The notes beneath the pieces were generated by a model. It searched no databases, was not told where the DNA came from, and saw only the letters and a program-made list of their open reading frames with translations. DNA of 64,000 nucleotides from Vibrio sp. NTOU-M3 (lineage in GTDB: Bacteria; Pseudomonadota; Gammaproteobacteria; Enterobacterales; Vibrionaceae): positions 1,550,001 to 1,614,000 of the forward strand of contig NZ_CP162100.1 of assembly GCF_040869035.1 (NCBI RefSeq). The letters are read 5' to 3'. Below, in pieces: positions 45,881 to 55,164 of this stretch (position 1 is the first letter of the stretch; every line of letters begins with the position of its first letter). Made by a program: the position numbers and the translations under genes.

Positions 45881-46273
45881 TGTTCTAATGAAATTGGTTT
45901 TTATCATGCTTGATGATGCAGTGTGAGCGGTTATGAATAATGCTGAGATATAGATTGAAATTATAATTTAATTCTAATTTGTGACATAAATACAAAATTA
46001 CTTGTAATTCTTGGGGGTATATCACAGAATGTGACGCTTCTTTAGAAGTGGCTAAACTTACGTTTCATGTAATTAGATCAACGATAGGGTGATTTAACCT
46101 GAGTTTACATGGAAATATGATTGAGTGAAGTAAGTTGACATACCGTTGGGTCAAAAAGATTCAACAGGATGTATTGAAGGCGTTGTCAATATGTAATCAC
46201 TCATACTTATAAGCAATGGATGCTTGGTTTTAGTGCTGTTGTTGGGTGATTAAACTAGACTAGCGGGCAATCA
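45881..46273. promoter_or_regulatory. long leader/regulatory region before nfrB
   Basis: About 393 bases without an ORF. Features: an inverted repeat TCACA-GAA-TGTGA at 46022-46034, a small CTTCT/AGAAG hairpin just after it, and sigma-70-like pieces TTGACA at 46136 and TTGTCA-N18-TTATAA near 46190. No sigma-54 site was found. Its length suggests control separate from wecB. Confidence 0.45.
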
Positions 46274-48481
46274 ATGAGCGTTTTCGATATATTTGTTGTT
46301 TACTTATTTGGCTTAAAGTATGTGCTGTTTGTCATCATGGTTGCATTAGCTATTTGCGGCCTTGATGACCTCATTATCGATATTTACTATTGGTGTAGAC
46401 GGTTTTGGCGAAGAAATACGGTTTATAAAAAATACGACCGTAAACAAGCGGCAGACCTATATGGTAAAACAGAGCAACCGTTAGCGATCATGGTTCCTGC
46501 TTGGCAAGAGCATGGTGTTATCGGCAAAATGGCTGAGCTGGCTGCTTCTCGTCTTGATTACGAAAACTATCAAGTCTTCGTCGGTACCTATCCAAATGAT
46601 CCTGAAACCCAAGCCGATGTAGAAAAAGTTTGTGCAAGGTATCCCAACGTCCATAAAGTGGTTTGCGCACGTCCAGGGCCAACGAGCAAAGCGGATTGTT
46701 TAAATAACATCATTGCTTCTATTATCGAGTTTGAGAAAAAAGCGAAGGTCGAATTTTCCGGCTTTATTCTCCACGACTCCGAAGATGTTCTTTCGTCAAT
46801 GGAGCTACGTTTATTCAACTACTTACTTCCTGCCAAAGATCTGATCCAACTTCCAGTTTATCCATATACCAGAAAATGGTATCAAATGACGCCAGCACAC
46901 TATGCTGACGAGTTTGCCGAGTTGCATGGTAAAGATGTTGTTGTACGTGAAGCGATAGCAGGTCAAGTTCCCAGCGCAGGCGTGGGTACCTGTTTCAGCC
47001 GCCGCGCCGTTTTGCGCCTTCTGGTTGAAGGTGATGGCCTTCCATTTGATGTGCAATCCTTGACAGAAGATTACGATATTGGTTTTCGCTTGAAACAATG
47101 GGGAATGAACGAAATATTCGTTCGTTTTCCTGTTATCGATAAAGAACAAATAACGCTGAAAGAGGAAGCGCTAGGTGTCTCTTTGCGTGAAGGTAGCGTG
47201 GTTTGCGTAAGAGAATATTTCCCAACAACATACTCAACAGCAGTAAGACAGAAAAGCCGCTGGATCATTGGTATCGTGTTTCAGGGAATGAAGAACCACA
47301 AGTGGACCAAAGACTGGAAAGTGAACTATTTCTTGTGGCGAGACCGTCGTGGACTTATTAATAACACGGTTGGCTTTATTGCAATGCTGTTGCTGATCCA
47401 ACTGGTTGCATTGTCTTTATATAGCTTGTTTGTGGAAGACAGCTATCGTTTTATGTCAATAATCTCAGAAGACCCAACAACTAAGGCTCTGTTAACGCTT
47501 AATTTTTTCTTGCTAATGAACCGACTGACGCAACGGTTTTATTTTGTCAGCCAATATTATGGTTACTTGGAAGGAGCGTTATCGATTCTTCGTCTCTTCT
47601 GGGGCAACATTATTAACTTTTCCGCTAACCTGCGTGCTCTTCGTCAAGTCATTCAACAAGGTGATCCTCGTCGGGTTGCATGGGATAAAACCACTCACGA
47701 CTTTCCTTCAGTATCCACAGAGGGACGAAAGAAACCATTGGGCCAAATTCTAGTGGAGAAGGGATGGATAGATGAAAAAACATTGAATGATGCTGTGATT
47801 AACTGTCCTAAATATTGGCTCCTTGGTATGCACTTAGTCACATCTGGACATATTACTAACGAGCAATTAAGCCGTGCGATAGCCAACCAATGTGATGCGG
47901 AATTTTTAGCAAGTGATCCGTTTTCATTGGATGGTCATACCGTTAGTCTTCTGCCAAAGAAACTGGCTTTGAAATATTCAGTGCTTCCTATTGCAATGGA
48001 AGGTGAAACACTGGTGTTAGGCAAAGAATCCGCGCTTAGCCCGGTGGCTCATGCAGCAATCAAAAGACGCATCAAATGCCCTGTAAAGTGGGTGATCACA
48101 ACCAACGGTGCGGTGACATTAGGTCTACGCTATTGGTATTTAGATCGAAAGCTGCTCAATCCCAAAATAGCATTGAAAGCGGAGTTTGAGCGTAATGTTT
48201 TTTCTCCTGAGCAGTGGGACAGATTATACGACCACTATTTTGCTAGCCAATCACAACTTGGTTCTTGTTTATTGTCAGCACGCTTAATTGAACCCGCTGT
48301 GTTGAATCAGGCTATTTTGGCATTTGAAACAGAGGATGACGTAAGTTTAGGGCAATTTCTGGTTGAAAGAGGATATGTAACTAGCGACGCCTTAGAACAA
48401 GCATTGATGTTACAAAAACAGCAACAAATGCCATTGGAACAACTTGTAGAAACATGCATCAAACAACCGGAATTGAATTAA
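46274..48481 (+). CDS. nfrB: NfrB-like inner-membrane glycosyltransferase with MshEN c-di-GMP-type motifs
   Basis: Membrane GT2 of 735 residues. A first helix is at about 7-30. The catalytic domain has AIMVPAWQEHGVIGKM (about 71-86), the acidic HDSED (167-171), LTED (263-266) and QKSRW (326-330). Helices lie at about 362-388 and 405-450. The C-terminus has T2SSE-N/MshEN segments: KPLGQILVEKGWIDEKTL with LLGMHLVTSGHITNEQL (about 487-531), and a second pair QLGSCLLSARLIEPAVL with SLGQFLVERGYVTSDAL. E. coli NfrB, from memory, is activated by c-di-GMP and builds a ManNAc glycan. The neighbouring wecB fits that. Confidence 0.88.
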   Translation: MSVFDIFVVYLFGLKYVLFVIMVALAICGLDDLIIDIYYWCRRFWRRNTVYKKYDRKQAADLYGKTEQPLAIMVPAWQEHGVIGKMAELAASRLDYENYQVFVGTYPNDPETQADVEKVCARYPNVHKVVCARPGPTSKADCLNNIIASIIEFEKKAKVEFSGFILHDSEDVLSSMELRLFNYLLPAKDLIQLPVYPYTRKWYQMTPAHYADEFAELHGKDVVVREAIAGQVPSAGVGTCFSRRAVLRLLVEGDGLPFDVQSLTEDYDIGFRLKQWGMNEIFVRFPVIDKEQITLKEEALGVSLREGSVVCVREYFPTTYSTAVRQKSRWIIGIVFQGMKNHKWTKDWKVNYFLWRDRRGLINNTVGFIAMLLLIQLVALSLYSLFVEDSYRFMSIISEDPTTKALLTLNFFLLMNRLTQRFYFVSQYYGYLEGALSILRLFWGNIINFSANLRALRQVIQQGDPRRVAWDKTTHDFPSVSTEGRKKPLGQILVEKGWIDEKTLNDAVINCPKYWLLGMHLVTSGHITNEQLSRAIANQCDAEFLASDPFSLDGHTVSLLPKKLALKYSVLPIAMEGETLVLGKESALSPVAHAAIKRRIKCPVKWVITTNGAVTLGLRYWYLDRKLLNPKIALKAEFERNVFSPEQWDRLYDHYFASQSQLGSCLLSARLIEPAVLNQAILAFETEDDVSLGQFLVERGYVTSDALEQALMLQKQQQMPLEQLVETCIKQPELN

Positions 48482-48482
48482 C

Positions 48483-51400
48483 ATGAACACACGAGCCAAA
48501 TATTTGCTTGCTCTGCTTATGATCCATCCGGTGATGGACGTTCATGCAGCGACACCGAATGATATTTATGCTGATTTATCCGACTTCCAACACTTTCGTG
48601 TCTACCCCTATGTCGATAAAGCGTTTGAGCGTGAGCAAAATAAACAATATCTCCAAGCATTAGATGAAATTGATCAGGCGATGGCCATTGTGCCTGATCA
48701 TGTTCCTTTCATTAAATACGCTTACACGCTGAGTTTGCTTGCGAACAAGCCCAATAGTGAACTTGAAGCACTGTTAAAACAGATCCCCGCGTCTGAACGT
48801 GGTGATCTTTTACTCGAACTTCGTCAAAAAGAATCTCAAGCTGGGGAACTGTATAGTCCTCATGAAGTGAGCATCCTGACCAAAGGAATGACTGAAAAAC
48901 AAATTAAACGTTGGTTTATGAATCACGTTTATACGATTGAACGTGTCAAAGGGAAAGGGGATGCATTGCAATGGAGTATCTCTCAGCCGATACGTTATAA
49001 ATCAATCGACGCTTTACGCTTCGAAGCTTACGCGTCATACGAGAGTAAGCAGTTCCCACAAGCGATTTCCATACTGGAAGGTTTTAGAGCGAAGCAGTTA
49101 GAGACAGAGCAAGATTTGCGCTTCTTATCTTATATGTACTTGGAGCTTGGCCAATACGGTAAGGCACTTGCTCTAACTAAAGACAAGCAAGGTGAAGCAC
49201 TCTATGAAGACGTTCAAACGGCTTACATTAGTCACTTAATCTATGAAAATAAGTTAGTTACTGCGAAGTCAGCCCTTGAAGAACTGGCCAAGCGTTCAGA
49301 ACTTAATTCAGAGCAACAACATACATTCGATTACCTCAATAGTTTTAATGCGCTTCAGCTAAGCAGATTAGAAAAAGAGCGAATGGTCATGAACGACTGC
49401 TTGAAAGAGGTGATCACGTTGGCTGATTCAGGTAAGCGCGAGCTGGCAGTCAAACAATTTTCCTCATGCAATCCTAATTTAAACTCATCGTCATGGTTAA
49501 TCATGGCTGAATCGTTAGGCGCATATCGAAATTTGCAAGCGGCTCGATTTAAAACACCGCGCCTTGAGAGTCAGCGTAGACAAATTCTAGCTAATCACTA
49601 TAAAGCAAAGGGTAATTGGCAAGGTGTGAGTGAACTGTTTGCCGAGCCTACGAACACTGCTCAAAGGCTTGAGCTTGCGAATGCCTATCGTCATCTAGGG
49701 GATGATTTTAATGCATCTAAGGCTTATTTTGATGTTTATCGTCATACAAAGAAAATCAAATACTTAGATCGTTCTACGTATCTGCTGCAACAAGCAATAG
49801 TTGATGAAGAGAAGCAAGCATCAGAATTGGCAGAGCAATTGAATGTTGGTATGCACAATACGCCACAACGTTTTTTTGCAAATAAACAGCTGCTCAACCG
49901 CGTAGCAGAGGCTGTATTGCAAAGGCCAGAGCTATTTCAACCGAACGACATTGCTCGACTCAATATGCATTTGGCTAAGAAAGCACAAATCAACGCTGCC
50001 ATTTGGCAACAAGCGGATGCATGTAACGTACTGGAAAAACACTTTGCGACTGACGCATTCAGCCGAAAAGCTGAAGCACATTGCTATGGAGAGAGTAGTC
50101 CATTAGTTGCGGCATCAATGTACGAACAGGCTGTAGCAGATCAGGAAAGCATATCAAATGCCGAGCACTTGCAACTGGCAACATGGTATGCACAAGGGCA
50201 GCAACACACTAAAGCACAATCTCATTGGCAAATGGCAGATAATTTAAGCAGTTACGACCACTACTTATATGCTGATTCTCTTTATCAATCGGGTCAGTAT
50301 CAAGAAGCCAATCAAGTATGGCAAGACGCAGGAATTAATTCTGATAACGCGCAATGGTGGCTATTGGGCGTTAAAATTGCTGAACAGTTAGATAATTCGG
50401 AACTTCTAAGTAACCGGTATCAACGTGCTTTGGCGCAGTCACAATCCGGTGAGATCGCGGCAGAAGTTGCAAACTATTACCTAGAAACTGAACCAACTCA
50501 GCTGCCAACTTATGTAAATGATGTTATTAAGAGTGATAACAGCGGCCATATCAGTGCTCAGTTGGGTTATCTATTATCACATTCTCATCCAACGCTGGCG
50601 GTACAACTTTTAGAAAAAGCCCATGAGTTTCCAGCTTATCGTGATGACGTGAATCTTATGAGTGAATACGCGCGTTTATCAGCAGATAATGGTCAGCGAG
50701 TTAAAGCGTTAACATTATATGAAGCCGGTATTGATGAACTTAACGCAAGACCCGAAACCGAAAAAGATATCGCGCAAAAACACTACCTGCAACGTGCTCA
50801 TCGAGATGTTGAGCAGGGGTGGCAGTTTGCTATTTCAGGTTGGGCTGGTGACAGTTCAGGAAGAGTCGCTCCTGGCTACACAGGTCAAACAGGTAACTAC
50901 TTTGTCATGGAAGAAGCAAAATATTATTTTGATCAACCATGGGTTCCAGGATTAGCTTTTTCTGCGACGGCGCTGCATAGCGGCTTGTTGGAGCAAGACC
51001 AGTCATGGTTTAACAGCCAAGTGGATATTGGTTTGCAGCTTCAACCAATCAAGAATTGGAGTTACTACCTTAAGGCTGGTGTTGTACAAGACGTATGGAA
51101 TGACAACCGTGATCTTGATACAAGGGGATATGTCCGCTTTAGCGCCGATGTTTTTTCTAAAGATGACTGGAGTAAAGCTTGGCAAGCTGATCGAGACATG
51201 TGGTTGTATCATGCAGCATATGTCGATGCGACTAAATATCTTGATGAAGAGAAAGACTACTTTCTCTTCGCCCGTTACAATCTCGGTGAGACTTTTAAAG
51301 TATCTGAAAATCACCGCCAGCGTGTCACCCCATATGGCTTTGGTCAATGGAGCTCGATTAAGAATACCGATTCACCGGATAAAGACAAACGGTTGGGATT

Positions 51401-51554
51401 AGGGGTCTCTTGGACTTGGGAATGGTTTAATAGTGCGTACGATGGGTACTCAGTCGTATCGGAAGTGGGGTTAGAGTGGCAACATATCAACGAAAGCAAT
51501 ACGTTAGAAGGGCATGGCGACTCCTATCTTCTTCGTTTCTCATCTTCATTTTAA
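48483..51554 (+). CDS. nfrA: NfrA-like outer-membrane TPR/porin protein
   Basis: Product of 1023 residues, one base after nfrB. A signal peptide (MNTRAKYLLALLMIHPVMDVHA) is followed by a long TPR-type helical region (about 30-770), with repeats such as QALDEIDQAMAIVPDHVPFIKYAYTLS and RKAEAHCYGESSPLVAASMYEQAV. The last 240 residues form the NfrA C-terminal domain, with alternating strands (RFSADVFSKDDW, YFLFARYNLGETF, YSVVSEVGLEWQHI) ending in Phe, as beta-barrels do. In E. coli NfrA is the N4 phage receptor. Here it is likely the outer-membrane exporter of the glycan. Confidence 0.9.
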   Translation: MNTRAKYLLALLMIHPVMDVHAATPNDIYADLSDFQHFRVYPYVDKAFEREQNKQYLQALDEIDQAMAIVPDHVPFIKYAYTLSLLANKPNSELEALLKQIPASERGDLLLELRQKESQAGELYSPHEVSILTKGMTEKQIKRWFMNHVYTIERVKGKGDALQWSISQPIRYKSIDALRFEAYASYESKQFPQAISILEGFRAKQLETEQDLRFLSYMYLELGQYGKALALTKDKQGEALYEDVQTAYISHLIYENKLVTAKSALEELAKRSELNSEQQHTFDYLNSFNALQLSRLEKERMVMNDCLKEVITLADSGKRELAVKQFSSCNPNLNSSSWLIMAESLGAYRNLQAARFKTPRLESQRRQILANHYKAKGNWQGVSELFAEPTNTAQRLELANAYRHLGDDFNASKAYFDVYRHTKKIKYLDRSTYLLQQAIVDEEKQASELAEQLNVGMHNTPQRFFANKQLLNRVAEAVLQRPELFQPNDIARLNMHLAKKAQINAAIWQQADACNVLEKHFATDAFSRKAEAHCYGESSPLVAASMYEQAVADQESISNAEHLQLATWYAQGQQHTKAQSHWQMADNLSSYDHYLYADSLYQSGQYQEANQVWQDAGINSDNAQWWLLGVKIAEQLDNSELLSNRYQRALAQSQSGEIAAEVANYYLETEPTQLPTYVNDVIKSDNSGHISAQLGYLLSHSHPTLAVQLLEKAHEFPAYRDDVNLMSEYARLSADNGQRVKALTLYEAGIDELNARPETEKDIAQKHYLQRAHRDVEQGWQFAISGWAGDSSGRVAPGYTGQTGNYFVMEEAKYYFDQPWVPGLAFSATALHSGLLEQDQSWFNSQVDIGLQLQPIKNWSYYLKAGVVQDVWNDNRDLDTRGYVRFSADVFSKDDWSKAWQADRDMWLYHAAYVDATKYLDEEKDYFLFARYNLGETFKVSENHRQRVTPYGFGQWSSIKNTDSPDKDKRLGLGVSWTWEWFNSAYDGYSVVSEVGLEWQHINESNTLEGHGDSYLLRFSSSF

Positions 51555-52387
51555 GTGGATGTAATCAGCACTCGGAAAGCCCTTCTGGGGCTTTCTACCA
51601 GCCTTTAAATCAAGATAAAACGCTAAAACAACAAGACTGGTTCTCTATCGCAAAAACAATGGAGCGCTACGAACTCAGTCAGGTTGTGGTCCAATGGACC
51701 CAATATGGCGATGAAACTTTCGGCGGTCCATCCGGTTGGTTAGCTCTAAATCTAGAAACATTGGTCGACAATGATATCCAGTTATGGCTTGGGCTATATT
51801 CCGACCCAAATTATTTTAAGCGGATCCACGCTAATGTTGAGCAGCAAAAGCAATACTTAACACGTTATTTTGAAGAATTAGAAAAGAGTTACCAACGTTG
51901 GAAGCCTTGGATTGAGCAGCATCAGCCTAAAATTAACGGCTTATACCTACCACTTGAACTGAGTGACTATGACTTTGTCACGCAGCAGCAACGTGACTTA
52001 ATTACTAATGTATTGGCGCAGCAAGTAAAAAAATACCCGATGCCTTTGATGGTCACGCTTTACCTTGCCGCCAATAACGACCCTGATGTCATTCGCAAGT
52101 GGACTAAAGAAATAAGGCAAGCAGGAATTACTCTATACGTTCAAGATGGTGCCGGAACGCAAAGCTTGAGTGGTGAGCAGCGACGCAATTACTTAAATTC
52201 ACTGTCATGCGAAACTGGGTTGGTTAGGGAAGTTTTTGTGCAAGAGCAGCAATCAAGTCAGTTTGTAGCCAAGAAGATGAATAAGCAGGCGTTTCTTAAA
52301 CTTGTTACCCAGCGAAGCTGTCACAGTAGTATACTGTTCTCCCTTCGGTATTTCCCCGATAACAATCCACTTAAGTTAGTCAAATAA
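51476..52387 (+). CDS. DUF4434-like lipoprotein nested at the nfrA end
   Basis: Product of 303 residues, start GTG 51476, which lies 79 bases inside nfrA. No ATG exists that would keep the signal peptide. The signal MATYQRKQYVRRAWRLLSSS plus FLIFILSGC gives a lipobox at SGC. The rest looks like a TIM-barrel glycosidase-like DUF4434 domain, with QVVVQWTQYGDETFGG and INGLYLPLELSDYDF. In E. coli ybcH follows nfrA; this gene is in the same place. A role in trimming or binding the glycan is inferred from context. Confidence 0.7.
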   Translation: MATYQRKQYVRRAWRLLSSSFLIFILSGCNQHSESPSGAFYQPLNQDKTLKQQDWFSIAKTMERYELSQVVVQWTQYGDETFGGPSGWLALNLETLVDNDIQLWLGLYSDPNYFKRIHANVEQQKQYLTRYFEELEKSYQRWKPWIEQHQPKINGLYLPLELSDYDFVTQQQRDLITNVLAQQVKKYPMPLMVTLYLAANNDPDVIRKWTKEIRQAGITLYVQDGAGTQSLSGEQRRNYLNSLSCETGLVREVFVQEQQSSQFVAKKMNKQAFLKLVTQRSCHSSILFSLRYFPDNNPLKLVK

Positions 52388-52397
52388 CGGAAACTCA

Positions 52398-53123
52398 ATG
52401 ACATCATTTTTTTCTTTTGAACAGCTGGTTCACGAAAGACGTTCTGTACGTAAATACGATTCCAATGCAGAGTTTAACCATGAGCACGTCGCACAAGCAC
52501 TTGAGCTAGCAACACTGAGCCCGAATAGCAGTAATATGCAGATGTGGGAGTTCCATCGAGTGATCAGTGAAGAGAAAAGAACAGCGTTGGCTGACATATG
52601 CATGGGACAAAATGCAGCGAAAACGGCAAATGAGCTCGTTGTATTTGTCGTGACGCCACATAACTGGAAGCAGCGCGCAAATTACAATGCATCCATTATC
52701 CGTAATGCTTTTACGGGACGAGAAGATGCAACAGCGAAACGTGCGCTGAAATACTATGAAAAGTTAATTCCTTTCGTATATAGAAATGATGCACTGGGCA
52801 TATTTGGTCGTATGCGACAACTGTTTTCCGCATGGGCTGGGCGCAAGAAACCCATGTTTCGTGAAGTGCGTAGACAAGATCTACGTGTATGCCTGCACAA
52901 GAGCGTTTCCCTAGCAGCGATGACATTTATGTACGCAATGCGCGAAAAAGGCTACGACACATGCCCGATGGAAGGGTTTGATTCGAAACGAGCTAAGAAG
53001 TTACTCGGGTTAAAGCGCAGTGATCAGATTTGCATGATCATTAGCTGCGGTGTTCGCGCTCAAGACGGTATTTACAGTGAGCGTCATCGAGTCGCTAATG
53101 ACAGCGTGATATTTCAGCACTAA
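52398..53123 (+). CDS. nitroreductase-family flavoprotein
   Basis: FMN-dependent oxidoreductase of 241 residues. It begins FFSFEQLVHERRSVRKYDSNAEF, the usual RxSxRxY FMN-phosphate motif, and has LATLSPNSSNMQMWEF and CPMEGFDSKRAKKLLGL. The substrate is unknown. It starts 10 bases after the DUF4434-like gene, so it may be read from the same transcript, although it is not known as part of Nfr systems. Confidence 0.88.
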   Translation: MTSFFSFEQLVHERRSVRKYDSNAEFNHEHVAQALELATLSPNSSNMQMWEFHRVISEEKRTALADICMGQNAAKTANELVVFVVTPHNWKQRANYNASIIRNAFTGREDATAKRALKYYEKLIPFVYRNDALGIFGRMRQLFSAWAGRKKPMFREVRRQDLRVCLHKSVSLAAMTFMYAMREKGYDTCPMEGFDSKRAKKLLGLKRSDQICMIISCGVRAQDGIYSERHRVANDSVIFQH

Positions 53124-53241
53124 TACCATGTTAAAGAAATCTGTGTACTTTAAGATTTAGGTCGAATTGGTTATGTCTAACTATTGAATCTGTCTTATTT
53201 GTGAACGTAATGTAATTGCAAGCCTATGAAATGGATTTTAT

Positions 53242-54093
53242 ATGCAGTTACGTCTTTCTCTTATCGCAGCCAGTATGATGGCTGCAAGTGTTACTCAAGC
53301 ACATTCACCTCACGATGATTTACTCCCTCCGTTTATTGCTAAAGCAAAAACGTATCAAGAGGGAGTGGCCGTCACCGAATATTGGAAAAGTGAAAAACTG
53401 GACGGTATTCGTGCAATATGGACGGGATCTCAACTCGTCACGCGCGGCGGTAAACCCATCATGGCACCAAAATGGTTTGTCGAACCCTTACCACAGCATC
53501 CCCTAGAAGGGGAGCTATGGGCTGGCCGCGGTAACTTTCACTTAGTGCAACAAACCGTACTAGATCAAAAACCGGTGGATGCTTCTTGGAAGAAAATTGA
53601 TTTCATGCTGTTTGATATGCCCGGCGCTGCGGGAGACTATCAAAAACGCTACTACAACTTGATCCACTTTGTGAGTAAAGCGGATTCTGACCATATCAAG
53701 TACATTGAACACACGCCGATCGTTTCAGAAAAAGAACTCTTTTCCCATTTAGATAGTGTTGATGGTGCAAAAGGAGAAGAGTTGATATTAAGAAAGATCA
53801 CGAGCCGATATCAAGCGGGGAGAAGTAGTGATCTATTAAAACTAAAGAAACATCAGGATGCGGAAGCGACGGTGATTGGGCATAAAGTCGGTATGGGTAA
53901 ATACAAAGGAATGATGGGGGCATTGTTAGTAAGGTTGGACTCTGGCCTTGAGTTTTACATTGGCAGTGGTTTTACTGATATTCAAAGGCAAAACCCACCA
54001 CCATTGGGGAGTACTATCACCTTTCGATACAATGGATACACTCAAAATGGCATACCAAAATTTGCTCGTTATCTACGAGAACGGCCGGAATAA
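53242..54093 (+). CDS. exported ATP-dependent DNA ligase
   Basis: Minimal ATP-dependent DNA ligase of 283 residues. A signal peptide (MQLRLSLIAASMMAASVTQA) sends it to the periplasm. The adenylation motif is SEKLDGIRAIW, with the nucleophilic Lys at about residue 51. LEGELWAGRG, DFMLFDMP, GEELILRKITSRYQAG and LLKLKKHQDAEATVIGH are motifs III, IIIa, IV and V. The OB-fold domain follows. From memory the V. cholerae homologue VC1542 is an active ligase. Why it is exported is unclear; a role with DNA uptake is a guess. Confidence 0.92.
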   Translation: MQLRLSLIAASMMAASVTQAHSPHDDLLPPFIAKAKTYQEGVAVTEYWKSEKLDGIRAIWTGSQLVTRGGKPIMAPKWFVEPLPQHPLEGELWAGRGNFHLVQQTVLDQKPVDASWKKIDFMLFDMPGAAGDYQKRYYNLIHFVSKADSDHIKYIEHTPIVSEKELFSHLDSVDGAKGEELILRKITSRYQAGRSSDLLKLKKHQDAEATVIGHKVGMGKYKGMMGALLVRLDSGLEFYIGSGFTDIQRQNPPPLGSTITFRYNGYTQNGIPKFARYLRERPE

Positions 54094-54168
54094 AGTCAGC
54101 TAACGCCCAACGATGCCGCCACAACGACTGTGTAGCTTTTCCCAGTAACGAGTATGGCGATGCATCGC

Positions 54169-55101
54169 TTACTGAAATGCTTTATGAGTATGAACCAAGG
54201 GGTATTGATAGTCGGGATGAAAGCCCTGCAGCATCATAATCATGGGGTTGATATCGTAATAGACGGCGTCAAGCCAAGCCAGATAAGGCTGAAGTTCCTT
54301 CATGTACGTATTGTGAAGGATGTTCTTGAGGTAGTTAAATTGCGTTTGGTCTCGATTCTTCCCACATTCAATGGCGTTATCATTGTTTTCTAATTGTGTG
54401 ACAATAGTATCAATCCAAGCGGTTGCTTGAACGAATGAATAAGTGAGATTTCCTATTAAGCGTTGCTTCTCCAGAACCTCTTGAATACCTACGACAGCTT
54501 GTAATTCGCTGGAGTTAAGAGGCTTTGCGACGCTGGTATGATGAGCCAATAACGTTTGAAATGCATGATCCAGCTCGCTATAGCTTTGTCGCGTTAACCA
54601 ATGTGCTCCGTTCAATTGTTTTGTCATTGCTTGGCTAGTAAAGGTCAAATTGATCAGGTGCAGTTTAAGTTGCGACCGTTTCGTTTGATAAATTTGCTTA
54701 AGTCTCTCCCTCAGTTCTTCAGATATTTCATCTTCTTCTAAACAAATTCTCAAACCGGTAATTAAGCGATTTTGGTAGTCAAAGTTTCGAAATTCATCTT
54801 GTACTTTTCCAAGCACTGAGTTTCGTTCTGCGATCAGATTAAACAGCCCACACTTTCGCAATTCATAACTTTCCAACAACCCAAGTGAGATCGGCTCAAT
54901 GGTTTGTCTTAGTTCGCTCGCTAGGGGCAACATGATGGGACTACTTTTAGGTAAGGGGGCTGCTGGGGCACCTTGAACTCGACTAATCCGTGTCAGGTAG
55001 TCTTCAAGTTGGTGAGCAGGTGTCTTGCCTAACCAATTACAACCAGTTAAAACAGTACAAATCAAAACAACTTTTAGGTACAAGTAATGCCTCTGCAACA
55101 T
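54169..55101 (-). CDS. DUF3080 family lipoprotein
   Basis: Product of 310 residues with lipobox LTGC (MLQRHYLYLKVVLICTVLTGC). It is mainly helical, with LPLASELRQTIEPISLGLLESYELRKCGLFNLIAERNS (about 55-92) conserved in this family. It has no known function. It converges with the DNA ligase gene. Confidence 0.8.
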   Translation of the reverse strand: MLQRHYLYLKVVLICTVLTGCNWLGKTPAHQLEDYLTRISRVQGAPAAPLPKSSPIMLPLASELRQTIEPISLGLLESYELRKCGLFNLIAERNSVLGKVQDEFRNFDYQNRLITGLRICLEEDEISEELRERLKQIYQTKRSQLKLHLINLTFTSQAMTKQLNGAHWLTRQSYSELDHAFQTLLAHHTSVAKPLNSSELQAVVGIQEVLEKQRLIGNLTYSFVQATAWIDTIVTQLENNDNAIECGKNRDQTQFNYLKNILHNTYMKELQPYLAWLDAVYYDINPMIMMLQGFHPDYQYPLVHTHKAFQ

Positions 55102-55131
55102 GTTCGGAATACTTAAAAGTATCGCATATAA

Positions 55132-55156
55132 AAAGGCCAGCAGTTTGCTGGCCTTT
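55132..55156 (-). terminator. terminator of norM
   Basis: AAAGGCCAGCA (55132-55142) pairs perfectly with TGCTGGCCTTT (55146-55156); a T-rich stretch follows on the minus strand. It is 9 bases past the norM stop. Confidence 0.85.
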
Positions 55157-55164
55157 CATCTTGG

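Noticed and set aside
45965..46000. CRP site before nfrB (TGTGACATAAATACAA)
   Set aside because: Only one half-site fits; the right arm is poor.
54157..54171. GCGATGCATCGC palindrome between convergent genes
   Set aside because: Short, without T tract; not convincing as a terminator or operator.
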